From assembly GCF_001662875.1 (NCBI RefSeq), contig NZ_JPVZ01000003.1, positions 186,001 to 250,000 of the forward strand: a stretch of DNA of 64,000 nt. Direction: 5' to 3'. The first letter of the stretch is position 1. Each line of letters starts with the position of its first letter. A program made the position numbers and the translations under genes. This DNA is from Thalassospira tepidiphila MCCC 1A03514 (lineage in GTDB: Bacteria; Pseudomonadota; Alphaproteobacteria; Rhodospirillales; Thalassospiraceae). This document shows, piece by piece, positions 56,799 to 64,000 of the stretch. The notes beneath the pieces are model-generated. The model was not told the DNA's origin. It searched no databases and worked only from the letters and a program-made list of their open reading frames with translations.

Positions 56799-57961
56799 TT
56801 GTTCAGTACCGAAGCAGCCCCGGCCTCCCACGATACCCAGACTGTGTCTTCCCACGTATAGCGCGGCTCGATCTGGCGGGTAGAGTTCGGTTCAGTCACC
56901 TTGATGCGTTTGCCGCTTTCAAGGCGCACGTGATAGGTCGAAATACCGCCAAGATAACCGATCTCTTCGACCTTGCCCGATACGCAATTGTATTTGGTTT
57001 CTTTGGGCGCTTCCTTGGTGATGCGAAGCCGCTCGGGACGTAACGCCACCCAGAAGGTCATGCCTTCATGGCCCTGAACAGCGTGATCGATATAAATCTC
57101 GCACCCGGCCTCATCCGATTTGATGACGGCATATTTTTCATCGTCATCGACCAGAACACCTTCAATCAGGTTGACCTGACCGAGGAAGTTCGCGGTATAG
57201 CGGCTGTTGGGATATTCATAAAGTTCGAACGGGGTGCCGGTCTGGTTGATCACCCCTTCATTCATCACCGCAATGCGTGATGCCATGGTCATGGCTTCTT
57301 CCTGGTCATGGGTAACCATGACAAAGGTGGTGCCGACCTTTTCCTGAATGTTCACCAGCTCGAACTGGGTCTGTTCGCGTAGTTTCTTGTCAAGCGCCCC
57401 CAGCGGTTCGTCGAGCAACAGCACCTTTGGCCGTTTGATAAGTGACCGTGCCAATGCAACGCGCTGGCGCTGACCACCCGAAAGTTGATGGGGTTTGCGT
57501 TTGGCAAATTTGCTCATCTGCACAAGGCCCAGCATCTCGGCGACCAGTTCCTTGATCTCGCTGCGCGAAACGCCATCCTGCACCAGCCCGAACGCGACAT
57601 TCTGTTCAACGCTCATATGTGGGAACAGGGCATAGGACTGGAACATCATGTTGGTCGGGCGCTCATAGGCCGGAACACCGGCCATATCGACACCATCGAT
57701 GTAAATCTTGCCTGATGTGGGTTCCTCGAACCCGGCCAGCATGCGCAACAGCGTGGTTTTCCCGCAACCGGACCCGCCCAGAAGGGCGAAAAGTTCGTGG
57801 CGATAGATATCCAGGGAAACATCATCGACGGCATAGAAGTCGCCGAATTTCTTGGTCACATTCTCAAAGCGGATATAGGGAACCGCGTCCGGATTGTTCC
57901 AAGGTTGCGTCTTGTGCACATCCTCGTGCACGCGCTCCAAAACCGCCTCTGACACCAGCAT
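56795..57961 (-). CDS. potA: Polyamine ABC transporter ATP-binding protein, PotA/PotG-type
   Basis: A 388-residue ATPase. Walker A is GGSGCGKTT, the signature is LSGGQRQRVALARS and Walker B is VLLLDEPLGALD; a C-terminal TOBE-like regulatory domain begins near residue 290. It energises the two permeases. ATG 57961 and the in-frame GTG 57955 are both possible; the latter has GGGGAG at better spacing. An extension to 57997 (TTG) is unlikely. The substrate-binding protein is encoded upstream, beyond a terminator. Confidence 0.94.
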   Translation of the reverse strand: MLVSEAVLERVHEDVHKTQPWNNPDAVPYIRFENVTKKFGDFYAVDDVSLDIYRHELFALLGGSGCGKTTLLRMLAGFEEPTSGKIYIDGVDMAGVPAYERPTNMMFQSYALFPHMSVEQNVAFGLVQDGVSRSEIKELVAEMLGLVQMSKFAKRKPHQLSGGQRQRVALARSLIKRPKVLLLDEPLGALDKKLREQTQFELVNIQEKVGTTFVMVTHDQEEAMTMASRIAVMNEGVINQTGTPFELYEYPNSRYTANFLGQVNLIEGVLVDDDEKYAVIKSDEAGCEIYIDHAVQGHEGMTFWVALRPERLRITKEAPKETKYNCVSGKVEEIGYLGGISTYHVRLESGKRIKVTEPNSTRQIEPRYTWEDTVWVSWEAGAASVLNK

Positions 57962-58300
57962 TCTCCCCTGTTTCAATGTCAAGATGAACCGCTTCAATCA
58001 GACGTCAGTCCCTGATGACCTGATGTGCACTCTTATAATGGTGCAGCATTGCTGAAAGGTCGGTTCTTCCTGATAACAGGATGAAGCAATTCTGCAATCT
58101 GTAAAGAGGGGTGTGCGATATTTTGAACAACAATCACCATTTGATACCTAAATTGGCAGAGAATCGGCGTGTGGTGTTCAGAAAATGTGCATTTCTGCGA
58201 AAGGGTCCGGTTGTCAGAAACAGGCTGACTGCAACCAATAAAGCACCGTGATCACGAGTCACAGGCTGCCTGGCCGCATCGTTTCGCACGACTGAAAAGC
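57962..58300. other. Intergenic region between the polyamine-binding protein and ATPase genes
   Basis: About 340 bp with no recognised gene; a minus-strand frame at 58134-58373 has no support. It probably carries a second promoter for potABC. Confidence 0.55.
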
Positions 58301-58328
58301 AAAAGGGCGCGACCAAAGTCGCGCCCTT
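58301..58328 (-). terminator. Terminator after the polyamine-binding protein gene
   Basis: A perfect 11-bp stem, 58303-58313 with 58318-58328 (aagggcgcgac), with CAAA loop and T-rich minus-strand tail. It explains why the binding protein can be made in excess over the membrane components. Confidence 0.85.
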
Positions 58329-58373
58329 CGCAGGGATCAGGGATCGCAATCCGTCAGGACCGCTTTCGATCAC

Positions 58374-59480
58374 TTACTGACCGGTTTTAAGCTTCGTCCA
58401 CAGACGGGTACGGGTACGCAGCAGGCGTGAACCCGGCTCGACTTTCGAACGCAGACGTTCTTTTACTTCCTGCGGCGGATAGATGCCCTGATCTTCCAGA
58501 AGGGACGGGTCAACCAGTTCCATCGCGGCAAGGTTCGGGGTTGCATAGGCAACATAGTTGGCGATTTCAGCTTCGACATCGGCACGCAGCACATAGTCAA
58601 TGAACTTGTGCGCCAGATCCGGGTTCGGTGCATCTTCCGGGATCATCATCGCATCAAACCAGATCAGGGTGCCTTCTTTCGGAATGACATACTTGATCTC
58701 GTTGCCGTTGCCGGCTTCTTCTGCGCGAAGGGCCGCCATGCCGACATCGCCCGACCAGCCAACAGAAATACAAACGTTACCGTTTGCAAGGTCGTTGATG
58801 TACTGGGAGCTATGGAAATAGGTCACATGCGGACGGATTTTCTCAAGCTGCTCAAAGGCGCTTTCGATCGATTCCGTGGTCGGTTCGTCTTCCGGCACAT
58901 TGCCAAGATAGAAGTTCACCAGCGGTACGATCTCGCCCGGATCATCCAGAAGCGACAGGCCGCATGACGACAGCTTTTCGGCATATTTCGGATCAAAGAT
59001 CATCGCCCAGCTATCAAGCGGGGCATCGTCACCCAGAACTTCCTGAACTTTGGCAACGTTATAGCCAAAACCGTTGGTGCCCCAGAAATACGGCACGGCA
59101 AAGGTATTGTCCGGGTCGTATTTTGCCTGCTGCTCAAGGATCACCGGATCGAGGTTGCCATAGTTCGACAATTTGGATTTGTCGATCGGCTGGAACAGCT
59201 TGGCTTTGATCAGGCGTTCGGCGTCAGCAAGGGTCGGCACCACGATGTCATAGCCGGAATTACCCGCCAGCAGCTTGGCTTCAACCAGCTGGTTGCTGTC
59301 GTAAACGTCATAGTTGACCTTGACGCCGTATTCCTTTTCGAAATTCGCAACGGTTTCCTCGCCGATATAATCCGACCAGTTATAAACGTTGAGAACTTCC
59401 TGTGCCGATGCACCAGTGGCAAAGCCAGATACGGCAGCCGCAAGCACAACCAGGCTTGATGTTTTAAGAAGAGATTTCAT
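58374..59480 (-). CDS. potF: Polyamine ABC transporter substrate-binding protein, PotF/PotD-type
   Basis: A 368-residue periplasmic protein with a signal peptide (ending GASA). The N-terminal LNVYNWSDYIGEETV is the hallmark of PotD/PotF, and the internal VPYFWGTNGFGYN segment fits the ligand site. GGGAGG precedes the ATG. It is followed by a terminator and then the ATPase-permease operon, with puuA upstream on the same strand. It likely binds putrescine or spermidine; which one is not resolved. Confidence 0.94.
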   Translation of the reverse strand: MKSLLKTSSLVVLAAAVSGFATGASAQEVLNVYNWSDYIGEETVANFEKEYGVKVNYDVYDSNQLVEAKLLAGNSGYDIVVPTLADAERLIKAKLFQPIDKSKLSNYGNLDPVILEQQAKYDPDNTFAVPYFWGTNGFGYNVAKVQEVLGDDAPLDSWAMIFDPKYAEKLSSCGLSLLDDPGEIVPLVNFYLGNVPEDEPTTESIESAFEQLEKIRPHVTYFHSSQYINDLANGNVCISVGWSGDVGMAALRAEEAGNGNEIKYVIPKEGTLIWFDAMMIPEDAPNPDLAHKFIDYVLRADVEAEIANYVAYATPNLAAMELVDPSLLEDQGIYPPQEVKERLRSKVEPGSRLLRTRTRLWTKLKTGQ

Positions 59481-59657
59481 TTCGCTGAGCCTCCCATGTG
59501 GCAGCGTTTGAAAGTTTACCGGTTCTGTTTTGGTCCCCCAGAACCCGGGGCTTATCGTAATATCCTTCGAATGCTTCAGGATATTGTCAAATACAAGATG
59601 GAAAAATGTGCATATTTCGCATCATGTAAAAAATTGTGCATTTAACATGCAACAATC

Positions 59658-59685
59658 TTGCGCCGGGCAGCAAGTCCCGGCGCAA
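59658..59685. terminator. Hairpin between puuA and the polyamine-binding protein gene
   Basis: A perfect 10-bp GC-rich stem, 59658-59667 with 59676-59685 (ttgcgccggg). The T-tail on the minus strand is weak, so this may be a partial terminator or a processing site. Confidence 0.6.
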
Positions 59686-59702
59686 AATTCGACAGGCGTG
59701 TT

Positions 59703-61052
59703 TTAAACGTTCAGCAACAGGTGTTCACGCTCCCAGGCGCTGATCACGGTCTGATAGGCATCCCATTCCGCTTCCTTGACCGCGATGACGGCGGCAGCGA
59801 ACTCTTCACCCAGCAGTTCCTTAAGCGGCTTGCAACGATGGAACTTCGCAAGCGCTTCGTGGATGTGACGTGGCAGGGAATGCGCACGGTCATAGCCCGA
59901 ACCTTCGATCGGGGCCGTCGCATCGACTTCCTCGATAATGCCGAGCAGGCCACAGGCAAGCGACGCCGCAACCGCCAGATACGGGTTGGCATCTGCCCCC
60001 GGAAGACGGTTTTCAATACGGCGTGCCGCGGGCGGGCCATTCGGCTGGCGCAGGCCGACCGTACGGTTATCAAGTGACCAGTGCATGTTGATCGGGGCAT
60101 CCGACCAGGGCTGCAAACGGCGATAACTGTTCATGTTTGGCGCCAGAAGCGGCATGGCTGCCGGCAGGTAACGCTGCAGGCCACCAATATAGTTCAGGAA
60201 CAGTTTCGAGTTTTCCCCGTCATCATCGGCAAACAGGTTCTTGCCGGTGTTGATATCAAGAAGACTCTGGTGAATATGCATCGAACTTCCCGGCAGGTTG
60301 CCCATCGGCTTGGCCATGAACGTGCCATAGACACCGTGTTTGAGTGCCGTTTCACGCAGCGTACGTTTGAACAAAAAGGCCTGATCGGCCAGTTCAAGCG
60401 GATCACCATGGTTAAAGTTCATTTCAAGCTGGGCGGGACCCGACTCGTGGCTCATGGTATCGGCGTCGATATTCATGGCCTCGCAATAGTCATACAGGTC
60501 TTCAATCAGCGGATCGAACTCGTTGATGGCATCAATACCAAACGCGTTTGATGCGCGTTCCGGACGGCCGGAACGGCCAATCGGCGGCTCCAGCGGGTTG
60601 TCCGGATCGGTGTTCTTTGCCACCAGATAAAATTCAAGTTCTGGCGCGATGATCGGCCGCATGCCGCGTTCTTCAAATGCCTTGAGAACACGTTTAAGTA
60701 CGCCGCGCGGCGACGTCGAAACTTCTTCGCCGGAAAAATGGAAACAGTCGCAGATGATCTGGGCCGTTGGCTCCTCGTACCATGGCACAACGCGCACGGT
60801 TTCCGGGTCGGGAACCATCGCCACGTCCTTTTCGGCCGGGTCAAGGAAGGCATCGGTTTCCTCCGGGTAGCCGCCGGTTACCGTCAGGCAGAAAATTGCT
60901 TCGGGGATGGCAAGGCTTTTGGCCTCCAGCCCCTTAAGAAACTTCTGTGTCGGAAGAACCTTGCCGCGCGCAACGCCGGACATGTCCGGAACAATGCATT
61001 CGACTTCTTCGATTTTTCGCTCGGATAGCCACGTCTTGAGATCGGTGCTCAT
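59703..61052 (-). CDS. puuA: Glutamine synthetase-like gamma-glutamylputrescine synthetase
   Basis: A 449-residue GS-fold ligase. The N-terminal domain contains CIVPDMSGVARGKVLP, the catalytic domain shows the metal and ATP segments PELEFYLV and ESGPAQLEMNFNHGD, and GSSMHIHQSL and RPGADANPYLAVAASLACG-like segments follow the family. PuuA joins putrescine and glutamate in putrescine breakdown. The position beside a polyamine transporter supports this over plain glutamine synthetase. ATG 61052 is preferred; ATG 61115 adds 21 residues and has no ribosome-binding site. Confidence 0.85.
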   Translation of the reverse strand: MSTDLKTWLSERKIEEVECIVPDMSGVARGKVLPTQKFLKGLEAKSLAIPEAIFCLTVTGGYPEETDAFLDPAEKDVAMVPDPETVRVVPWYEEPTAQIICDCFHFSGEEVSTSPRGVLKRVLKAFEERGMRPIIAPELEFYLVAKNTDPDNPLEPPIGRSGRPERASNAFGIDAINEFDPLIEDLYDYCEAMNIDADTMSHESGPAQLEMNFNHGDPLELADQAFLFKRTLRETALKHGVYGTFMAKPMGNLPGSSMHIHQSLLDINTGKNLFADDDGENSKLFLNYIGGLQRYLPAAMPLLAPNMNSYRRLQPWSDAPINMHWSLDNRTVGLRQPNGPPAARRIENRLPGADANPYLAVAASLACGLLGIIEEVDATAPIEGSGYDRAHSLPRHIHEALAKFHRCKPLKELLGEEFAAAVIAVKEAEWDAYQTVISAWEREHLLLNV

Positions 61053-61215
61053 GTGTAGTCGGGCGCTTTCACGCCAGTCCTTCAAAATTGCATTTTCTTG
61101 CGTTTTTCGGGCCATTCCCGAACAAATTCACAAGAAAGGATGTTTGTCTTCGAAGACTATTGTATTTAATTTCGTTATTGTCGTGTTTATTAGAATTATA
61201 GACGAATTTTCGGTT

Positions 61216-61255
61216 GGATCGTCGAAGATATCGTTTCATATCTCTGGAACGATCC
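61216..61255. promoter_or_regulatory. Large nested dyad in the puuA/dgcN divergent region
   Basis: A 40-bp dyad: outer arms ggatcgt (61216-61222) and acgatcc (61249-61255), inner arms agatat and atatct around a cgtttc core. The two spacers differ by two bases. It sits 70 bp before dgcN and 164 bp after the puuA start on the other side. A repressor or LysR-type operator is a reasonable inference. Confidence 0.55.
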
Positions 61256-61324
61256 TACCAGATTGCGCTATAGTCGCGCCACAATATTTAAGAGCAGCGT
61301 TTGGATGCTGGTCAAGGAGGTATT

Positions 61325-62329
61325 ATGAAAATCGCACATCCGTATCTTATGTTTCTTGGTGACGCGCCGGACGAACTGGCTGCAAAAACCGCAATCGGCA
61401 TCAAGCAGTGGCGCCCGGAATGGTGCGTCGGTCAGATGAGCCTGCCGGGCTGTCAGGCGGACCTTGGTCTGCCGGAAATGTCGATCGCCGAAGCAAAGGC
61501 AGCCGGCGTTAAAACCCTGGTGCTGGGCGTTGCAAACCGTGGCGGGATTATTGGCCCGGCATGGATGGAAACCCTGCTGGCGGCCATTGATGCCGGTATG
61601 GACATCGCCAACGGTCTGCACACCCGTCTTTCGTCGATTCCCGAACTGGTCGATGCGGCCAAGGCCAAGGGTGTCAGCCTGTTTGACGTGCGTCACTTCG
61701 ACGGCAAGGTGCCGGTCGGCAACGGTGAAAAACGTTCTGGCAAGCGCGTTCTGGCTGTCGGTACCGACTGTTCGGTCGGTAAGATGTACACCGCCCTTGC
61801 AATCGACGCCGAATTCAAAAAACGCGGTATCAAGTCCGACTTCCGTGCAACCGGCCAGACCGGTATCTTCATCGCTGGCGAAGGCATCTCGGTTGATGCG
61901 GTGATTTCCGACTTTATCTCGGGCGCTGTTGAAACCATTGCACCGGCCAATGACCCGGATCACTGGGACGTCATGGAAGGGCAGGGCAGCCTGTTCCATG
62001 CATCGTTCGCCGGTGTTTCCATGGGCCTGATCCACGGCTCCCAGCCGGACGCGCTTGTGGTTTGCCACGAGCCGACCCGTGCCCACATGCGTGGTCTTCC
62101 GGGGTACAAACTCCCGGATCTGAAAACCTGCCTCGACGTCAACCTGTTGCACGCCAAACTGACCAACCCGGATTGCAAGGTTGTCGGTTTTGCCATCAAC
62201 ACCAAGGCGCTTGACGACGCGGCCGCCAAGAAACTTCTGGCTGACATCGAAGCCGAATTCGGCCTTCCGGCTGTTGACCCGGTCCGTACCGGCGTTGCGT
62301 CGCTGGTCGACAAGCTGCAGGAGATCTAA
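61325..62329 (+). CDS. dgcN: DUF1611-family N-acetyltransferase, DgcN-like
   Basis: A 334-residue protein of the DUF1611 type. The N-terminal part has a Rossmann-like fold (VLGVANRGGIIGPAWMETLLAAI) and the C-terminal part carries a P-loop-like GTDCSVGKMYTALAI segment. In marine bacteria DgcN acetylates D-glutamate, and DgcA then converts N-acetyl-D-glutamate to the L-form. AGGAGG at 61315-61320 sets ATG 61325. It is followed after one base by a racemase-type gene, which supports the pathway call. The role in D-glutamate use is by family and context. Confidence 0.83.
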   Translation: MKIAHPYLMFLGDAPDELAAKTAIGIKQWRPEWCVGQMSLPGCQADLGLPEMSIAEAKAAGVKTLVLGVANRGGIIGPAWMETLLAAIDAGMDIANGLHTRLSSIPELVDAAKAKGVSLFDVRHFDGKVPVGNGEKRSGKRVLAVGTDCSVGKMYTALAIDAEFKKRGIKSDFRATGQTGIFIAGEGISVDAVISDFISGAVETIAPANDPDHWDVMEGQGSLFHASFAGVSMGLIHGSQPDALVVCHEPTRAHMRGLPGYKLPDLKTCLDVNLLHAKLTNPDCKVVGFAINTKALDDAAAKKLLADIEAEFGLPAVDPVRTGVASLVDKLQEI

Positions 62330-62330
62330 G

Positions 62331-63311
62331 TTGCCAAAACTCACTGTGATTTCCGAAGTCTTCCCCCTCGCACAGGTCTTCAAGATCTCGCGCGGGGCCC
62401 GGACCGAGGCACATGTGGTCAAGGTGACGCTCAGCGACGGCACCCATACCGGGCAGGGGGAATGTGTTCCCTATGCCCGGTATAATGAAACGGTCGAAGG
62501 TGTCATTGCCGACATCGAAGCACAGGCAGACGCCCTTGACCGTGGCATGACCCGCAAGGAACTTCAGGACGCCATGAAGGCCGGTGCTGCGCGCAACGCA
62601 GTTGACTGCGCCTATTGGGATCTGGAAGCCAAGCGTATGGGACGTCGCGTATGGGAATTGATCGGCCACAAGGCGCCCGAAGGATTGATCACGGCCGAAA
62701 CGCTGTCGATCGATACCCCGGACAATATGCGCGAAGCCGCCCGCAAGATCGCCCATGCCCCGTTGCTGAAGGTCAAGCTCAATGGCGAAAACGTCCTTGA
62801 GTCGGTCCGTGCTGTGCGTGAAGGTTCGCCCAAGGCCCGCATCATTGTCGATGCCAACGAAGCCTGGTCACTTGATCTGCTCGAAGATATCGGTGCCGAA
62901 CTTGATGGTCTGGGGGTCGAGATGATCGAACAGCCACTGCCCGCCGGGCAGGATGATGGTCTGATCGATATCGATTGCCCGGTGCTTCTGTGTGCTGACG
63001 AGTCTGTTCATACGATGGCCGACATTCCGCGTCTGGCCAATCTCTATGACATGATCAACATCAAGCTCGACAAGACCGGTGGTCTTACTGGCGCGCTTGA
63101 GCTGGCCGAGGCCGCATCCAAGGCCGGCATGCAAATGATGACCGGCTGCATGGTCGGAACATCGCTTGCCATGGCACCCGCCATGATCACCGGTGCGATG
63201 TCGCGCATTGTCGATCTCGATGGCCCGATCTGGATGGCCAAGGATCGCGATCATGCTCTGACATTTAAAAACGGTGTGATGGGGCTGCCGGATCGCGAAC
63301 TCTGGGGCTGA
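62331..63311 (+). CDS. dgcA: Enolase-superfamily racemase/epimerase, DgcA-like
   Basis: A 326-residue enolase-superfamily enzyme of the muconate-lactonising subgroup. The catalytic KVKLNG motif (lysines of the second domain), the metal ligands IIVDANEAW, MIEQPLP and LLCADESV, and the INIKLDKTGG lysine are in order. It is either a dipeptide epimerase or the N-acetyl-D-glutamate racemase of the DgcN-DgcA pair; pairing with dgcN favours the latter. The start is TTG 62331, two bases after the dgcN stop, with AGGAG seven bases upstream. Confidence 0.83.
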   Translation: MPKLTVISEVFPLAQVFKISRGARTEAHVVKVTLSDGTHTGQGECVPYARYNETVEGVIADIEAQADALDRGMTRKELQDAMKAGAARNAVDCAYWDLEAKRMGRRVWELIGHKAPEGLITAETLSIDTPDNMREAARKIAHAPLLKVKLNGENVLESVRAVREGSPKARIIVDANEAWSLDLLEDIGAELDGLGVEMIEQPLPAGQDDGLIDIDCPVLLCADESVHTMADIPRLANLYDMINIKLDKTGGLTGALELAEAASKAGMQMMTGCMVGTSLAMAPAMITGAMSRIVDLDGPIWMAKDRDHALTFKNGVMGLPDRELWG

Positions 63312-63365
63312 TTCGACTAAACGCTATACAACGGCATAATCGCCCTGTAATCGGGGCGATATAAG

Positions 63366-63398
63366 ACGGCGCATCGGCAAATCGGTGCGCCGTTTTTA
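63366..63398 (+). terminator. Terminator after dgcA
   Basis: Stem acggcgca (63366-63373) with tgcgccgt (63386-63393), followed by TTTTTATTT. The apical part is internally complementary only in places. Confidence 0.82.
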
Positions 63399-63676
63399 TT
63401 TCCAATGTAAAAAACCGGCACCCGAATTTTCGACCCAAGGTAGAAAAGCCAAGGGAAATTTTTTTTATAGCCAGATATGGTGGGTTACGGGTTAACTTTT
63501 TGTTTACGAATCAACATCTTGCGGTCGGTCTTGACCGTTTTAAAGCTCAATTTCGGCCCATCTGCTGCATGACGCCACCCTAATGTATAGTTGTGTCTTG
63601 GACCAAATAAAGGAACGATGAGACATCTATATAAAGGGCCTGTGTGGCCCGCTTAAATCTGGTTGGAGCGGTTCGC
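63399..63676 (+). other. Leader region of the truncated 3'-end gene
   Basis: AT-rich, 278 bp. A 12-codon frame (63618-63656, ATG with AAAGGA close upstream) ends 21 bases before the next start; it is preceded by a T-run near 63461. It could be a leader peptide; see findings. No family or RNA gene recognised. Confidence 0.45.
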
Positions 63677-64000
63677 GTGGATTCAGGCCCTCAGGAAAAT
63701 AGCAGTCCGTCAAAAAAGACGTTTCGATGCTGCTATCGGGATTTTCTCTACACGCCACGGCATGCAGAGCTCCTGCATCTGCGCCGCAAGGAATCGATCC
63801 AGCTCACCGCCCGTTTCGCAGCCCTTTTCGTTCTTGTCCTGACGCTTGCCGTTCCGTTCTGGGACGGGGCCTTTGCCGCTGAAATGTGGTCGTCGCAGAC
63901 CTTTACCCTGCGCCTTCTGGTGGCGGGGGTTGCGCTTGTGGTGCTCACCAATCGCGCGGTCAGTGCGCGGTTGCGCCGACGTTTTCCGTACCTGCCGATG
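63677..64000 (+). CDS. Membrane protein, N-terminal part (runs off the window)
   Basis: A frame open from the GTG at 63677 to the end, 108 codons. GGAG lies nine bases upstream. After a hydrophilic N-terminus of about 40 residues come two predicted helices, near residues 46-64 (ARFAALFVLVLTLAVPFW) and 78-92 (LRLLVAGVALVVLTN). Its family cannot be assigned from this part; a two-helix start like this is common in sensor kinases and diguanylate cyclases. Confidence 0.7.
   Translation, partial: MDSGPQENSSPSKKTFRCCYRDFLYTPRHAELLHLRRKESIQLTARFAALFVLVLTLAVPFWDGAFAAEMWSSQTFTLRLLVAGVALVVLTNRAVSARLRRRFPYLPM

Noticed and set aside
58134-58373. A 79-codon minus-strand frame after the polyamine-binding protein
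   Set aside because: It spans the terminator hairpin of that gene and has no start signal.
1-64000. tRNA or rRNA genes, insertion sequences, prophage
   Set aside because: I looked for tRNA T-loop patterns, transposase motifs and inverted-repeat ends by eye and found none; a tRNA scan would settle short RNA genes.

Overview
The window looks like chromosome from an alphaproteobacterium of the Rhodospirillales, and Thalassospira is my best guess. The grounds are the moderately high GC content, the ruvCAB-ybgC-tolQRAB-pal-cpoB-tilS-ftsH-folP order, the zapA/6S RNA/ymdB order, and a marine, chemotactic gene complement (sulfide:quinone reductase, chemoreceptors, polyamine and D-glutamate use). The genus is inferred from family knowledge, not from a search. 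I see no prophage, insertion sequence, CRISPR array, tRNA or rRNA. The window is mostly core genome with a few accessory modules.

Layout. 1-5.3 kb: the 3' end of a sulfide:quinone reductase, a SulP anion transporter, a convergent BenE-type transporter, a peroxiredoxin and a glycine-rich stress-type protein. 5.4-9.0 kb (minus): a three-gene envelope operon of a proline-rich OmpA-like protein, a MotA/TolQ-like channel and a MotB/OmpA-like partner. 9.3-16.0 kb (minus): suhB, efp, thiE, an unknown gene, a methyltransferase-like gene, gap and tkt, with terminators separating gap and tkt. 16.4-18.3 kb (plus): a small coiled-coil gene, zapA, 6S RNA and ymdB. 18.3-23.1 kb (minus): two tandem paralogous chemoreceptors. 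23.6-37.2 kb (plus): yebC, ruvCAB, ybgC, the Tol-Pal operon, cpoB, tilS, ftsH and folP. 37.4-42.3 kb: a response regulator converging on two coupled 7TM-type histidine kinases, placed between folP and glmM. 42.6-45.7 kb (plus): glmM, thiD, a DinB-type gene and a small membrane-anchored protein. 45.7-50 kb: an AEC transporter, gmhB and a TPR/GT41-like protein. 50.1-54.9 kb: ilvD, then ald divergent from an Lrp-type regulator, and a TetR-type regulator. 55.0-61.1 kb (minus): a polyamine module (permeases, ATPase, binding protein, glutamine synthetase-like PuuA). 61.3-63.3 kb (plus): dgcN and dgcA for D-glutamate use, divergent from puuA. The window ends inside the 5' part of a membrane protein gene.

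How the genes fit together. The Tol-Pal operon, the MotAB-like trio, FtsH, ZapA, GlmM and GmhB all serve the envelope or division. The polyamine and D-glutamate modules both lead towards glutamate and share a divergent control region that holds a large dyad. The least explained items are the two-kinase cluster with one degenerate ATP-binding domain, the MotAB-like trio, the GT41-like protein with an altered donor-site motif, and an orphan minus-strand hairpin-terminator leader between that gene and ilvD.
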